Below are positions 1 to 11,768 of a stretch of DNA of 64,000 nucleotides, one piece after another; within the stretch, counting starts at the first letter, position 1; every line of letters begins with the position of its first letter. Below the pieces are notes generated by a model. It did not search any database. It was not told the DNA's origin and saw nothing but the letters and a program-made list of their open reading frames with translations. Source of the stretch: Isoetes taiwanensis (lineage: Eukaryota; Streptophyta; Lycopodiopsida; Isoetales; Isoetaceae); assembly GCA_021234155.1 (NCBI GenBank), contig JAJEKV010000031.1, forward strand, positions 4,232,835-4,296,834, written 5' to 3'. The translations under genes and the position numbers were made by a program.

Positions 1-2726
1 GACCCAGGGGAGAACTCTCCTTAAGCCAATATCTAATGAATTTGGAGGCAGCACTATTAGAACCACTGAGGGCTTTCCAAACAAACTTTCCAGCAAGAGC
101 TTGAGCTTGTTTATGAATGTCTTTACATGCTAGACCACCCTCTTTCTTCTTCATGGTGATTGTGTTCCAATTGACTAAGTTGTTGCCATTCCATATAAAA
201 TTCCTTATGATCTTCTCAATCTGTTTATAGACACAGGCAGGAGCCACAAGGGCAGTGGAGAAATAAATATGGGAGCTGGTGAGAACTTGATTAGCAATTA
301 CCACTCGACCAGCCAGAGATAGAGAATTTCTGTATGTATGAAGTTTAGCTCTAATTTTCTCAACAATAGGAGACCACAGACCAGAGAGATTTGAATTTAA
401 AGATAAAGGCATTCCCAAAAGTTTGGTAACTTCAGAGGTTTTAATAACTTTAATCCCAGGCACATTTATGTCATCATCACCAATAATAACACATTTAGAT
501 AAATTAAGATCCACACCTGAGGCTGCACTAAATTGGCTCAAGATATCCATAAAAAGATTAATATTATCATCCTTATTTTCCAGGAAGCAGAAAGTGTCAT
601 CAGCATATTGGTGGATGCAAATAGACTCAGTGGATTTTGGGAGCTTTAGCCCAGTCAAATTTCCAACATTTTGATGATGCAGGACAGCCTTAGTCAGCAA
701 CTCAGCCACTACAATGAATAAATAGGGAGCCAAAGGACAACCTTGTCTGACCCCCCTCTCCAAAGGAAAAAAAGGACTAGGTGAACCATTAATTAGAATT
801 GCTGAACTTGATCTAAGATTCAGACCATTGATTAACTGGATGACTTTATCATGAAAACCGAGTTTTTCCATAGCATATTCAATGAACTCCCATCTAATGT
901 TATCAAAGGCTCTTTTAAAATCTAACTTAAGAAGAACACAGTTTTGATTCGAGATTTTATTCCAATGCAACCCTTCCATGGCAGCAATATAGTTCTCAAG
1001 AATAAACCTATTAGGAAGAAAAGCACTCTGATTTCTCTAATGTCTGATTCAAAGATAATCTTTGATTCTTGAGGCAATAATTTTGGCAATGATCTTATAG
1101 GTGGTATTGGTTAAAGATATTGGTCTCGGTCGAGAAAACCCAAAGAGGCTTGTCCACTTTAGGGATTAAAGAGATAAATCCACTAGCTATAGAAGGATGA
1201 AGATGCTTAGCTTCCCAAAAGCCTCTTATGAAATGCATGAAGTCATACTGGATTAAATCCCAAAATTCTAAAAAGAATTCTGGAGGAAATCCATCAGGAC
1301 CAGGAGATTTACCATGTTTAAAGCTCTTGAGAATTGATAAAACTTCATCAGGGCTAGGAACATCTGAAAGGGCAATATCCATTTGATTGTGATCATTTGG
1401 AATAATGGAGTCAATCAAATCAATGAATTTCTTGGCATTATTGTCCATAGAGATATCAGAAATGATGCTTTTTGAAAACAGGTCAGAATATTTAGAATGG
1501 AAATAATTAGTGATATCACAGGGATTATTCAAAACCAGACCAGAATCATTAGTAATTTCATTGATAGAGCTCTTATTCTGTCTTGCCTTGGCAATTCTAA
1601 AGAAAAAATTCGTGCTACCAGAGTCCATGTCATTCGTGTATTTAATTTTTGATCTGACTGCTGCCCCTTTGGCCTCAAATTCCTCAATAATCCTAATCTT
1701 TATTTCAAGATTTTCCTCTTGGAGATGTAAAGAAGAATTGAAAGGATCCTCACTTAAAGCCAACCTCACATCTCTCATATGCTGAAGAAGAATGTTTTTT
1801 TCCCTGACTTTATCAGATTTTAGCTTTTTAGACCATTCTTTAATCCAAGATTTGGAGGCCTTAAGATTCGAATAGAAACCCTTCATGGACATGGATTCTG
1901 TAACTCTAGGAAGGCTAGAGTAGAATCCCCTGAACTCTTGACAGAATAAGGTGTTTTGAAGCAAACTGGAGTTGAACTTGTAAGGAATGTTACCAGATCT
2001 TGGAACAGAAACCTGATGTTGAGTGCATAGGAATTGAGGTTGATGATCAGAAATAGCAGTAGATTCATCACTGTAAACATAAGCATTGTCCCAGAAATTG
2101 GAGCCAGAAATATTAAGATAGAATCTGTCTAAAGCACAAAACACTCTAGCATTTCCTTTTCTCTTGTTAGACCAAGTGAATTTAGTAGAAGAGGAGGGTA
2201 TCATAAGCATAGAATTATCATCAATGAGGTCATTCCAATGTGTTTTTTCCAATCTAGACATATTGATCTTATTGCCCAATTTTTGATTCCAACAAGGAGT
2301 ATTGTTGAAATCACCAGCCAAGATCCAGTCATCAATGTTTTGAGCCTTCATCCAATGATTGATATCCAACCAGAGGAGTTCTCTCTCTTTTGGATTGGTT
2401 GAGGCATATATATTGATAAGACCAAAAGATTTGTCCATGATATTAAAAATGGTACACTGCCACATTTTGCTCGGGCTGTTGTAAAACAGTTCAGTGTTAA
2501 GATCTTTCCAAATCATACATATCCCCCCTGAGGTTCCTTCTGCTTCCATCCAGATGGAGGAGCTTCCTGGAATTATCCAATCTCCAAGATTTGCACATTC
2601 AAATTTTTGGAGCTTAAGCTCTTGTAAAAGAATGATGTCAGCTTTATAGGATTTAATTTGGGAAATCACTCTCCTTCTTTTGAGAGCACCTTTAATCCCC
2701 CTAAGATTCCATGTGAGAATCTTCAT
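1..2726 (-). pseudogene. LINE ORF2: endonuclease-reverse transcriptase, frameshifted and truncated by window
   Basis: The protein nicks target DNA and copies LINE RNA by target-primed reverse transcription. The ATG at 2,726 opens with MKILTWNLRGI, the usual start of plant L1 ORF2. The APE-type endonuclease follows (LLQELKL, LINIYAS, LAGDFNN, and SDHQP near residue 260). The RT fingers begin at KSPGPDGFPPEFF and SGFISLIPKV. Near 1,130 the frame shifts by one base, just before the RPISLTN block. In the new frame, stops occur near 1,049 and 1,037. Beyond them the RT continues clearly (LDFKRAFDNIRWEF, RGVRQGCPLAPYLF, QYADDTFCFLE, LLGMPL) down to position 1. The intact run from 2,828 begins upstream of the likely ATG, so I chose 2,726 from homology. 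Confidence 0.9.
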
Positions 2727-2760
2727 AAGGAAATTAAGATAGAAGGATGAAAGGATAAAG

Positions 2761-5186
2761 CTATCTATGCTTAGTTTTCCCTCTTCTTTCTTTCTTATTT
2801 TTGCTTCTGGTATTATTAGCAGGTGCACTGAAGCTAGCAGACAACTTAGCTTTTTTCTTATTCACTTTGGTTGACTCTCTCTTGTCAATGCTAACAACAG
2901 AAGAAGAATTAAGATAATACTCAAAATCCCAAATTTTTATCATTCTCTTTAGAGCATAAATTTTCCTTTTCACTATCCAATTCATCTGAAGATATCCCCC
3001 CAGGAATGAATTCAAACAGTTTATTAATAGACTTATCAGCAGTAGCAATACTAGTCAATTTTTTGTTAAGACTATTATTAAATAGAGATTTATTTGGATG
3101 AAGAACTTGCCTGGAAGGTGTTTCTTCTTGTTCAATGCTTTGAGAGTCAGCAGATTGAGGAGTCTCTGGAACAAACTCAATATCACATTTTTCAATCATG
3201 TTTGATTCTCTATCCATCTCTTTAGAATGCTGAACCAGCTGAGTCTGTTTATCTTTATCCAAACTTGCAACTTCCTGACATGACTGGTGAAAAGTACTCA
3301 TGGCAATGTCATTGAAATCCAATGTAGCCAACTGATCTGCTATTTTTTCTGAAATTGAAGGCTGCTCATGGCAAGGTAAAGTATCATCAGGAGAAGATAG
3401 GTCAATAAGATCCATGAAATTTACCACCTTTGTAGGTGAATGAACTGTAGGGCAAGGGGGGTGCTAAAGGATATACCAAGTCCTCATTTTCTAATTGCAA
3501 TAATTCCATCTGTTGTGCATGAGAGTTAGTAAAAACAGCAAACTGGTTTGAACAGTGAATTACCTCATCATTGTCTTGTTTATTTGATTTGCACTCAGAA
3601 GATTCCCCCATATTACCTTTTGTATGATGATGGTCATGTGTTATTGGGGGTAACTTTTCAGCAGTTTCAGCAATAGCAATTTCCTTATTTTTGTTGATAT
3701 CTTGTGGCACTTTGGCAATAAAACCTGTCTGTGCTTTAGATACTTTCCCTGTCACCTTATTCTGCAAAGAATATTTTGCTTGAATTTCCTTAGTTAATGA
3801 ATGTCTCGTGCCTTTAGTAGGAATCCAATTTGATAGATTCCATTTCGAACTTGAGTAGTCAGCTTGATGCCTCAAGGATTTAGAGTCAGCAGCAATCTTG
3901 GTCAAGGTATTATGTAAATCCTTGACTGAGATATCTCCATCCATTTTGGCTTTCCCTTTTTCTTTATATCTTTCAGAATCGGTAATGGTTCCACCAGAAT
4001 GTGGGAAGTCATTATGATTGGCAGCAATTTGTGAATTACCTCCATTTTGAACTTCCTTCTCCAACCTTTTTTTGGCAATTCTTTTGGTGCTGCCATTGAC
4101 TTTCCTCCAAGAAAAGGCACCCTCACCTTGCTGCTTTTCTGAAATTAGACAATGAGCAGGCAAGGGGGGGCTAGAAGAAACATTGTTGTCATTAGTTTCT
4201 TTCTCCATACAATTAGCATACCAGAAATGCCTAAATTCACAATTAGAGCAGATAGGAGGTAAACCATTCCACCTTAAGTCTAGGGAAGTTTTTTGGCCAA
4301 AGCAGTCAGTGAAAGGAATGGAAATAGGAATTTCTTTGGATATATCAATTTGGACATAGACTACAGGCGGCTTATAAGGGGCATAAACAGTGGAGACATA
4401 ATTGCCAATAGAGTTGAATAGGGTTTTGATTGATTCCTCGTTCCAGTAGATGGGATTTAATCCAAATAGGGATGTTGAGGCCACATGAAAGTTTTTGAGT
4501 TCAGCAGTTGAGAGTTTAGGATTCCACTTGATAAAATTCAAATAGAAGTTTTCAATTACTAAACTTCCATTTTGAAGCAAGTAATTTGCAGATCTTTGGC
4601 TTCCACATTCGACCATAATATACGGGTAATTTAACCAGTAGATAGCTTTGATAGAAAGGCCCTTTTGGAGAGAAAGTAAGTGAGACCACAGCTTTTCAAT
4701 GCTTATCCCAACCTTGTTGATTTTTATGACCACAGCAGAGTTTGAAAGGCATTTCAGTTTTTCCAAAACCAATGGGGATTTAAGATAAATACCATGAACG
4801 GTCGCGAGGTTTGAAGAGATGTCAGGCCTCTCATGCTGAAGAATATTATCCCATTCTGCATCAGATCGAGCTTCATTCGCTGGCCTCACAACCCCATAAG
4901 GAAACGGAACACCAGTGGCAGGATTTATCTGAGGAATGAAGCCGGTTGCAGTCGGATCTTTTGAGATATTGTCCCAAAATGGAGTCTTGTCCGAAAGAGG
5001 TGTCATTTTCGCTTCCAAGAGGGCTAAGTCCTTGAAATTCCCAAATTGAATGAAGTTTGCTGGATCAACCGAGATCTTGTGAAGATTAGCCAGAAGAGCG
5101 CTCTGTTCTTCTTTAGAAAGAGCGGAGAAACAATGAAGAAATGGCAAAATCTTAGAATTTAGGTTTCCTTTGCCAGCAGAGTTCAT
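2761..5186 (-). pseudogene. LINE ORF1: DUF4283-like RNA-binding protein with zinc knuckle, broken in three frames
   Basis: ORF1 protein packages LINE RNA. The first ATG of the frame is at 5,186 (MNSAGKG). About residues 130-340 match the DUF4283/CCHC architecture of plant LINE ORF1, ending in a knuckle CSNCEFRHFWYANC. That knuckle has spacing C-x2-C-x3-H-x5-C instead of the usual C-x2-C-x4-H-x4-C. The frame ends near 3,402 and resumes in another frame (3,427-2,921), then in a third (to 2,761), whose Lys/Arg-rich tail ends KKERRGKTKHR. Two single-base lesions would explain this. The stop is 34 bases before the ORF2 ATG, typical ORF1-ORF2 spacing. Confidence 0.85.
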
Positions 5187-5379
5187 GATTACTTCAGGAG
5201 GGGACAACAAAGGGGCAATTGAGCGCCAAAAAGCAGAGGAAGAGAGAAAAAAAAAAAAGGAAAGAAAACGGGCTAAAGAGAAGGATCGAGAAGGAATAGA
5301 CTAAAAAGGTGGAATGAATTACCTACAATTGCTAGAAAGTGAAAATTAGACATAACCAGAGTACCAAAACCTTCAGAAA

Positions 5380-5676
5380 TCAGATGGGTGAGTACAATTT
5401 GACAGTAATTTTGTCCTCCGACCATTCACAATGCATTCGAATAATAGCAGTGGCTTGAATTCTCTTGCTTCCAACAAATTCCTCCAACCAACAATCAATA
5501 ATTTCTGTCTCAAATTCAACACAGCTTGGAACAAAGCAGTATTCACGTGAGAAAAGATTGTCTGGAAAGAGATTTTCGATAAGTAGAGAGTTCCAAAGAT
5601 CAGCCGGGGTTCCACAGAGAAAACCACAAATTAGCTTCTGTCCCTGTTTGATAATTGCAAACATTTTTGTTTCCAT
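5380..5676 (-). CDS. Short unrecognised ORF upstream of LINE ORF1
   Basis: An open frame of 98 codons starts at an ATG (METKMFAIIKQG) and ends at TGA 5,380. It contains several Cys and Trp residues (FLCGTPADLW, IIDCWLEEF, MHCEWSED) and is acidic to neutral. I do not recognise a family. It could be part of the LINE 5' leader, since it is collinear with ORF1, or an exon of an unrelated gene the LINE landed next to. Length alone does not prove coding; the amino-acid composition looks protein-like. Confidence 0.3.
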   Translation of the reverse strand: METKMFAIIKQGQKLICGFLCGTPADLWNSLLIENLFPDNLFSREYCFVPSCVEFETEIIDCWLEEFVGSKRIQATAIIRMHCEWSEDKITVKLYSPI

Positions 5677-5949
5677 TAAAGAGGAGATTCTGAACAATTC
5701 GAAAATGCTGACCCTCTACAGGGGCAGCCACTCCAATGCAGTGAAATTCTCCCTCAGAATCGAAAACAATTCAAACTCGAAGGCAAGTTTTGCCAAGAAT
5801 CAAATTTGAACTGAAAGTGGAGGAAAGGACAAACAATTCAAGAAAAATGGCGCACGTCATCTTTTCGAAAGCGACCTGCAGTGTAAAATATGCATGGGAC
5901 TATGCATAAAACTACTCAATACTCTTCATAACATTGTCAGTGATCCTAG

Positions 5950-6620
5950 TAACATTTATCCTTGTTGAGACAATCTTTTTTCTTCTAATAGAAGATTACT
6001 AATACAAATTAGATGGATCTGGTATTGCAAATTAAAAGGTTGTTCCATTATAAGGTTAGACAGTGAAGTGGATACAATTCTCCAATTTAAGCATACAATA
6101 TAACTGCATGCATTTGTTTCAAGGAATATTTTCACGTGGAATAAACCTACCATGTTGATTGGATTGCATAGACGGAGTTGATCAACTTCTTATAAGACAT
6201 TCTTTGACGCCACTGTCAATAGGTTTGAATTTGCACAACCGCATTAGGAGTTTTTTGCAAGGCATACTTTTCGCCAGTTACTGTATTCCTCCACCATGCT
6301 TGTATTACTTTAACTGCGCTTTTTTGCTTCTTAAATTGCTTGCAAGTGATATATCTTTGCCATGCACTTTGAATCTTTCTACAACAAACATATCCTATCA
6401 TTTTCTTCAAGTTGTTCTGGATAACCCTCCACCTCGTTTAAATTGTCTCAATGCAATATGAGCTTGCCATGGTAATTAAATTTCGATTTAACTTGTAAAT
6501 ATATGAACGTTTTTTATGCCAGCCGTGTTGATTGGATTGTTTCTTCCGTGCAAAATAAGCTTGCCATGTTGATTGGATTATGATTGAACTTGTGACCAAC
6601 AGGTTATAGAAATATTTCTG
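5950..6620 (-). pseudogene. IQ-motif repeat region, ASPM-like gene debris
   Basis: Several calmodulin-binding IQ-like units are read on the minus strand in alternating frames: IIIQSTWQAYFARKKQ (about 6,590-6,545), WQAHIALRQFKR (about 6,470-6,435), KIQSAWQRYITCKQFKKQ and VIQAWWRNTVTGEKYALQK (6,390-6,250), and another AIQSTW near 6,165. Dense tandem IQ units with this spacing are typical of abnormal-spindle (ASPM) proteins and, less so, myosins. Stops and frame changes separate the units, so this reads as a decayed copy rather than working exons. A highly diverged spliced gene cannot be excluded. Confidence 0.5.
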
Positions 6621-6749
6621 AAGGCAGCCAACTCTGATGAAGGTTGTTTTACCTTTGAATATCTGCTGAGGATTTGGGAGCAAAGGAGTGCCAAATATCA
6701 CACTCAACCAAGCAAGGATCCATAATGCCAATGTTCTCAACCCTGGCAC

Positions 6750-8430
6750 CTAAAACTGCCAACAGAAGAACATGGTTCTACCTAACCACTAATTAGAAAA
6801 AACTTACCTTCTGTACATTTCGCAGCTTTAAAGAAATATAAAATGCTCATTGTAAATAGGCGCTAACATTGCTCCTATCAGCATCGTAAATAGCATTTTG
6901 GGGCAAAAGAGAAGGCATATAAAAATTTAATATATAGCAGAAGGCTTTCCATCAGAAAATGACTCCTTAAAGTTTTCAATTGAAACCATTCTACCTTGCA
7001 AACCCTACCTCGCAAAGGATATATTTCACAAGCTAGAAATATGACCTCTGAATTGTAGCACTCTCACAGTTGCAAATCCATATCAAAATGAAAATTTGAT
7101 TGTTCCTCAACTTGTCTGCATCAGAGCTGATATTCAACATTAGGACTTACCGTGTTATTCAAAAGCCAGATTATGTCTTCAAATTTAGTAGAGCACTCAA
7201 GCAAATACAATACCCTGTCAAAATGGAGCAAGTATATTAGGCTGACCGTGCATAAAATTTAAATGAGATCTTCATATTGAGAAAGTATTTACAATGCCAT
7301 GATAATATCATTTGTATCTTAAACAGATCTTTAACAAAGAGTCAGATGTTACAATCTAACACCCTAAGAAAATGTTAAAAAGTTCCAGAATAGGTTTCAA
7401 CTGTAGACCATTAAAAAAGCATGTCCAAGAAAAGAACATCTAAAAGGAGAGCCTAAATCATATAGCTAGAAGGAAATATCCAACACCTCTGAAGCAACTT
7501 TATGCATCTTCAACATATATGCATGTCCAAATGTTACAGTTGCCTCTTAGTCTGCAGTGCAACACAGGTAATTGTTATTCATAATGCTAACTAAGTTAAC
7601 TGGAAACTTGCATGCCATTCACAAAATACTCAAATATGCAATAATACCTCAATAATAAATATCTTTGGATACTCTATTTCTGTTTGGAACTGCTTAAGAT
7701 TTGAGTTTGACAAATAGGGTTGTGCATAACTAGAAGTAATTCAAATTCAATTATTTTTGGTGCTCTGGCCAGAGATAGCGATTCATTGGAAGAGCAACTG
7801 CTGCTTGAAGAATACACAACCACTTCTTGAAGCCTAAGCGACACATTAAGCATTCCATGAGCTTTTCCAAAGGAGAAAAGATGCAAATTTTTGCCCTCTT
7901 ACCACACTGTAAAACATTGCATACTCTGAAGATTTGACAGCAGAGTCGGGCCATACAAATCAAGTTGTGATGCAGCGAACCTCTATCTTCATCCGCATGC
8001 ACGAATCCAGAAGTTAACAGAAGAAAACCTGAGACACAAATCAAACTCCAGCATGAAGGCGTCTTGACGGTCTGGTTTATTGGATGGACTCATCGAAATA
8101 GAATAGGACAATAGGAGTAAAAAATAAGAAGATTTAGATCGAAGGAGCTATGAGGATTCAAAATTAACAAAGCCTGCAGACATTGACTCGTCTCAGTCGC
8201 TCAAAGAATACAATGGATAGTGGATATGGTGGATGCCGGTTAGCCGGTTTGCACAGGATATATGTAGGCCTTTTATTTCTGCATGCTACATATGTATATG
8301 CAAAGTTCAAGTCTGCCTGTTGTGAGGCAATAGAAATGAGACCAACTCTTTAACATATCAATATTTGAGGTTGCAAAGAGGATGAAAGGATCTTTGACAT
8401 TTCGGGAAGTTTTCTCTCTTTAGTTATCAG
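6750..8430. other. AT-rich intergenic stretch, nothing recognised
   Basis: Open frames here (for example minus-strand 7,674-7,886 and 7,751-8,044) are short, overlap in different frames and match no family I know. A minus-strand frame at 8,044 starts with a hydrophobic, signal-like stretch but lacks further support. Confidence 0.5.
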
Positions 8431-8523
8431 CTGCTGGCACCACATATTTGAAGTGTATAGAGCCCACACTCCCATCCCTGAAAATAAGACAAGTTTCACC
8501 ACCATTAACTTGCAGCTATAAGA

Positions 8524-8708
8524 CACAAGTTGCAAGCTGTAACTTTGACCTATGGGACAGAAGCTTCAAGCTGCAAGCTATATCTTTGACCTATGACACA
8601 CGCTTCAAGCTGGAAGCTGCAACTGTGACCTATGGGACACAAGCTTCAAGCTGCAAGCTGTGACTTTGACCTATGGGACACAAGCTTCAAGCTGGAAGCT
8701 GCAACTGC
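8524..8708. repeat. 41-bp tandem repeat, about 4.5 copies
   Basis: Consecutive units share CAAGCTTCAAGCTGCAAGCT followed by a GTGACTTTGACCTATGGGA-like segment. The first unit is shortened (34 bases) and alternate units vary GCAAGC/GGAAGC. The repeats are adjacent without spacers, so this is a minisatellite. Confidence 0.9.
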
Positions 8709-9061
8709 ATGACACACTCTCTCACTATGACTGTGGCTGAATCTGCAACTACTAAGGCGTGGTGCACCATGGCTGAGACTGAGACTGTAAATAGTAAGGC
8801 ATAACACATCTGCAACAAACAACTGTAAGCTTCCACCTGCAATTGCAACTGTGACTGGAATGATTAAGATGGTAGTAAACATTAACTAGAACATGTGCTT
8901 AAGCTTGTAGCTGCAACTCACAAATGCATGCTTTTACCTATGAGTTAACTGCAAGTTCAGATTTGACTTACAACATATACAAGCACATGCTTCTAACTAT
9001 GAATACAACAACGATTTTAGATTTAGCTAAGAATGTACTACAGAAAAAAAAAAAACAGCAA

Positions 9062-9440
9062 TCAAATAGTACCTGGTATTTTTTTTGCGTAATTGGCATC
9101 ATTCACCTGGGTCTTACATGTCACATTAGAGCTAACATAGATGTGTGACGTGGGCTTATCAACAAGCACTGGCGCAATTGGAGACATTGTCAACTGAGGA
9201 ACAACATTTGTTGTAACGTTTTCCAGCCCATCCTCATAATCATTGTTTGAAAGTGCTCTACTCTTTGCAGCTGACTTTGCATGCTTGTAGAAGCTCATCC
9301 AGTTTATTTCACGGCCATTGCAATGTAAGAGAAATGCTACTGCCAATGCTTGAGGCACCTGCCCTCCTAAAACCGGAAGAACAACCTGAGGGAAAAGATG
9401 GAGGAGAAAACTTGATGCCGTTTTAGCTGTGTGGCAGAGG
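9062..9440 (-). CDS. Possible exon(s) of an unrecognised gene
   Basis: The frame reads VVLPVLGGQVPQALAVAF, then HCNGREINWMSFYKHAK and an Asn/Val/Pro-rich tail. It is preceded by a pyrimidine-rich tract ending in CAG near 9,388 that would serve as a 3' splice site. The residue mix looks protein-like, and there is an unbroken frame from 9,577 to 9,062. No domain is recognised and no partner exons were found nearby, so this is only a candidate. Confidence 0.25.
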
Positions 9441-9599
9441 TGGGACGTTGAATGACGAAGGAGCCAGAAGAGTCGGCAGCAAAAGAATTCCCTACCTCCC
9501 ATTCCTGCTTTTTCGTCCCGATCCCTCCCTCTCCCCTTTAGTTTCGGAAAATTCAAAATACCACCTGACATTCCCACTATTTTTCTAACTACTTTAGTA

Positions 9600-10820
9600 G
9601 TTCGAATTAAGACTTTTTTGATACACTATATTGTGCTTCAACCCATATATCAAATGTGCTCTATAACTCTGTCTGGACCACCTGTTTTTCGCTGCTTGCA
9701 AAATCTGCAAACCCAAGTTTTATTGTCTATCTTGCAACATTGGCGCAGAACGCCGTTCCAAATGGCCGTTCTTGCCAACATAATATTTTTGTGTACTTCA
9801 TGCGTTCAACATTCAAGTTCAGAACGCTTGGTATCAGAGAACGTGTTCGTTCCATAATTTTCATAAAACGGCCGTTCTATGTTAAGTATGACCACAGGAG
9901 GTCAGCCTTGTATCTTTGTCCCCTGCTATAGGCACAGAACAACAAGTTCAGGCTATCTGGCAGACACGGAACATAAGTCACATCAGTTCAGATCTCAGCC
10001 AGAGTAAATGATGTTTTAAAGGTGGGCATTCGAGATAAAATATGGTTACCAGCCTTGGCTATTGACAAGAACAAATACACCGGTCTTTCTGAGGGAGAAG
10101 ACAACTTTCGAATGGGAATGGGAATGGGAATGAGAATGGAAATAGAATGCGTTAATCTTTTTTCTATCTGGCACCAAGCTATTTTCTCGTAGGGCTTCCC
10201 CTACAGTATTGTCGCCAGCGGTAGAGTTTCACCACCAAGTTTGACATGGATTGGTGTGGTTCCTCTATGCCCAAGACACCAAATATCATTTAGAAAACAG
10301 AGGGTCTGGACAAAAACACATGAGAATAAGAAACTAGAAACAAAAAACACTATTGACCGTTATAAAACCAAGCTGCTGTGTTATAAATTCAAGCTCGTCA
10401 GATAACTTCTTTGCTACATTCCCCTGCTCCAGTAACTGTAAATTGAGTTCATGAGTTCTTAAATGTAAAACCCGAGTAAGTACTTATTAATACTGAGAAA
10501 ATCTAACTTGGATCTATTTTGCAGCTAATAACCTGCATGAACATTTTTAGTGCTCCAGGGTTGGTAAGAAGAGATTCACAATTTCAAAAGCAAAAGAGAA
10601 TACTCATAGCCAGTGTGTAAAGGTAACACATATAAGAACTAAAACTTTAAATCTTCGAGGAATTAGGGATGATGCAAAAGCAATGGCGATCATGCAAGCC
10701 CTAGAGACGAGACAGAAGGTGCTGGAGGTGGAGGCCATGTTGCCCGGGTGATGTCGAAGCAATTTTTTGGGGAATTTTAATTTCGATGACCATTGATATG
10801 GAAAATAAGTTTTTATTGAG
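9600..10820. other. Intergenic stretch with one short microsatellite
   Basis: No gene is recognised. A short GGGAAT-type microsatellite lies near 10,113-10,140. Several AACG(G)CCGTTC-like words recur between 9,748 and 9,875. Confidence 0.5.
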
Positions 10821-10823
10821 GCA

Positions 10824-10901
10824 TTATCCCACGTGGATAGGCTAGAATCCCAGACATTGTTGTTATCCCACGTGGATAGGCTAGAATCCCAGACATTGTT
10901 G
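10824..10901. repeat. 39-bp perfect tandem duplication
   Basis: Two identical, abutting 39-base units (10,824-10,862 and 10,863-10,901), each beginning TTATCCCACGTGGATAGGCT. Each contains a CACGTG G-box core. Confidence 0.95.
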
Positions 10902-11235
10902 TGAGGAGGGTTAGGCAAGCCTGTTAAAGAAAGAAAGAACATTATAGTAAAAAAGTGGAAAATATAGTGAGAATCCTATGGTCATCAACCATAGCATCCA
11001 TGTATCATATGGGCAGGAGAACACAAGGCAATAACAGGGGTTCAAATTCCATATATTCTCAAACTAATACATATTCGAAGTGGAATTCTAGCATATGTTC
11101 ATTGAAAATATCTCAAGTACATTTCAAGTCTCATAGATCTTTCACATTATTTCGGTCGTGTAACATTAGATACTAATGGGATCCAATCTAACAGCACAGG
11201 TTTTGGACAAATGAAGTGTTCGTGGCGGTCACAAA

Positions 11236-11340
11236 TGTTAGGTCTTAAAATGGGATCCAACAGCACAGGGATCCAACTAGGCTAATTCCATTAATGTAGT
11301 TGGATCCCTGTGCTGTTGGATCCCATTTTAAGATCTAACA
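11236..11340. repeat. 43-bp inverted repeat (hairpin) with 19-base spacer
   Basis: The left arm 11,236-11,278 and right arm 11,298-11,340 are reverse complements with one mismatch. The spacer contains GGCTAATTCCATTAATGT, and a near-copy of that follows the right arm directly (11,342-11,359). The right arm is thus bracketed by about 18-bp direct repeats. A partial third copy of the arm core (GGGATCCAA..AACAGCACAGG) is at about 11,178-11,200. Confidence 0.95.
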
Positions 11341-11768
11341 TGGCTAATTTCATTAATGTGGGTTAATGGTTATAATGGTTATATGGCTAAGAGAAGCTTA
11401 TGTCGGAGGTGATTTCAGCTCTACTCTTTTGCTCATAACTTGAGATTCTGGTGTCAGATTCCGATGTTCTTGGGCTCGTTGGAAAGCTTATCGAAAGAGC
11501 TTTCCGTCGGTATGATTTGTATGATGTTTCCTCTGTTTTGGTCGACGGAATCCGCCTGACAGTCCCGGCCCTCTTTTGGCGGTGCTAGGGTTTGGCTGCA
11601 GTTTTCTTTTGGCCATAACTTCTGCATCTTGTGGCAGTTTTGGGCGTATTTGGGCTTGTTGGAAAGCTCTTTAAGCACTCCATCCAGTGGTGCTTAATTC
11701 CTTCAGAGATTGGCCTGTTGGAAAAGACGGTTCAGATCTAAAACTTCGGCCCTCCTCTCTTGGTGGAG

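Larger units (their letters stand above)
1..5215 (-). mobile_element. L1-type plant LINE, degenerate, 3' end beyond window start
   Basis: A non-LTR retrotransposon is read leftwards: 5' leader, ORF1 (DUF4283-like plus a CCHC-like knuckle), a gap of about 34 bases, then ORF2 (APE endonuclease and reverse transcriptase). The RT YADD box lies at 596-607. The 3' end, zf-RVT domain and poly(A) tail would lie left of position 1. Both ORFs carry frameshifts or stops, so this copy is inactive as read. A purine-rich run near 5,240-5,270 sits in the leader. The exact 5' boundary is not visible; I place it just upstream of ORF1. Confidence 0.9.

Noticed and set aside
423-674. Plus-strand ORF of 83 codons
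   Set aside because: Antisense shadow of the LINE reverse transcriptase, whose YADD box lies on the minus strand at 596-607.
8524-8708. CRISPR-like array
   Set aside because: The repeats are adjacent with no unique spacers, in a plant nuclear context; it is a minisatellite.
9829-9840. TGGTATCAGAGA resembling an iMet primer-binding site
   Set aside because: It differs at the last base, has no LTR end before it and no retrotransposon coding sequence after it.
10604-10942. Minus-strand ORF of 112 codons
   Set aside because: Its first third is the translated 39-bp tandem duplication; the rest shows no domain or splice context.
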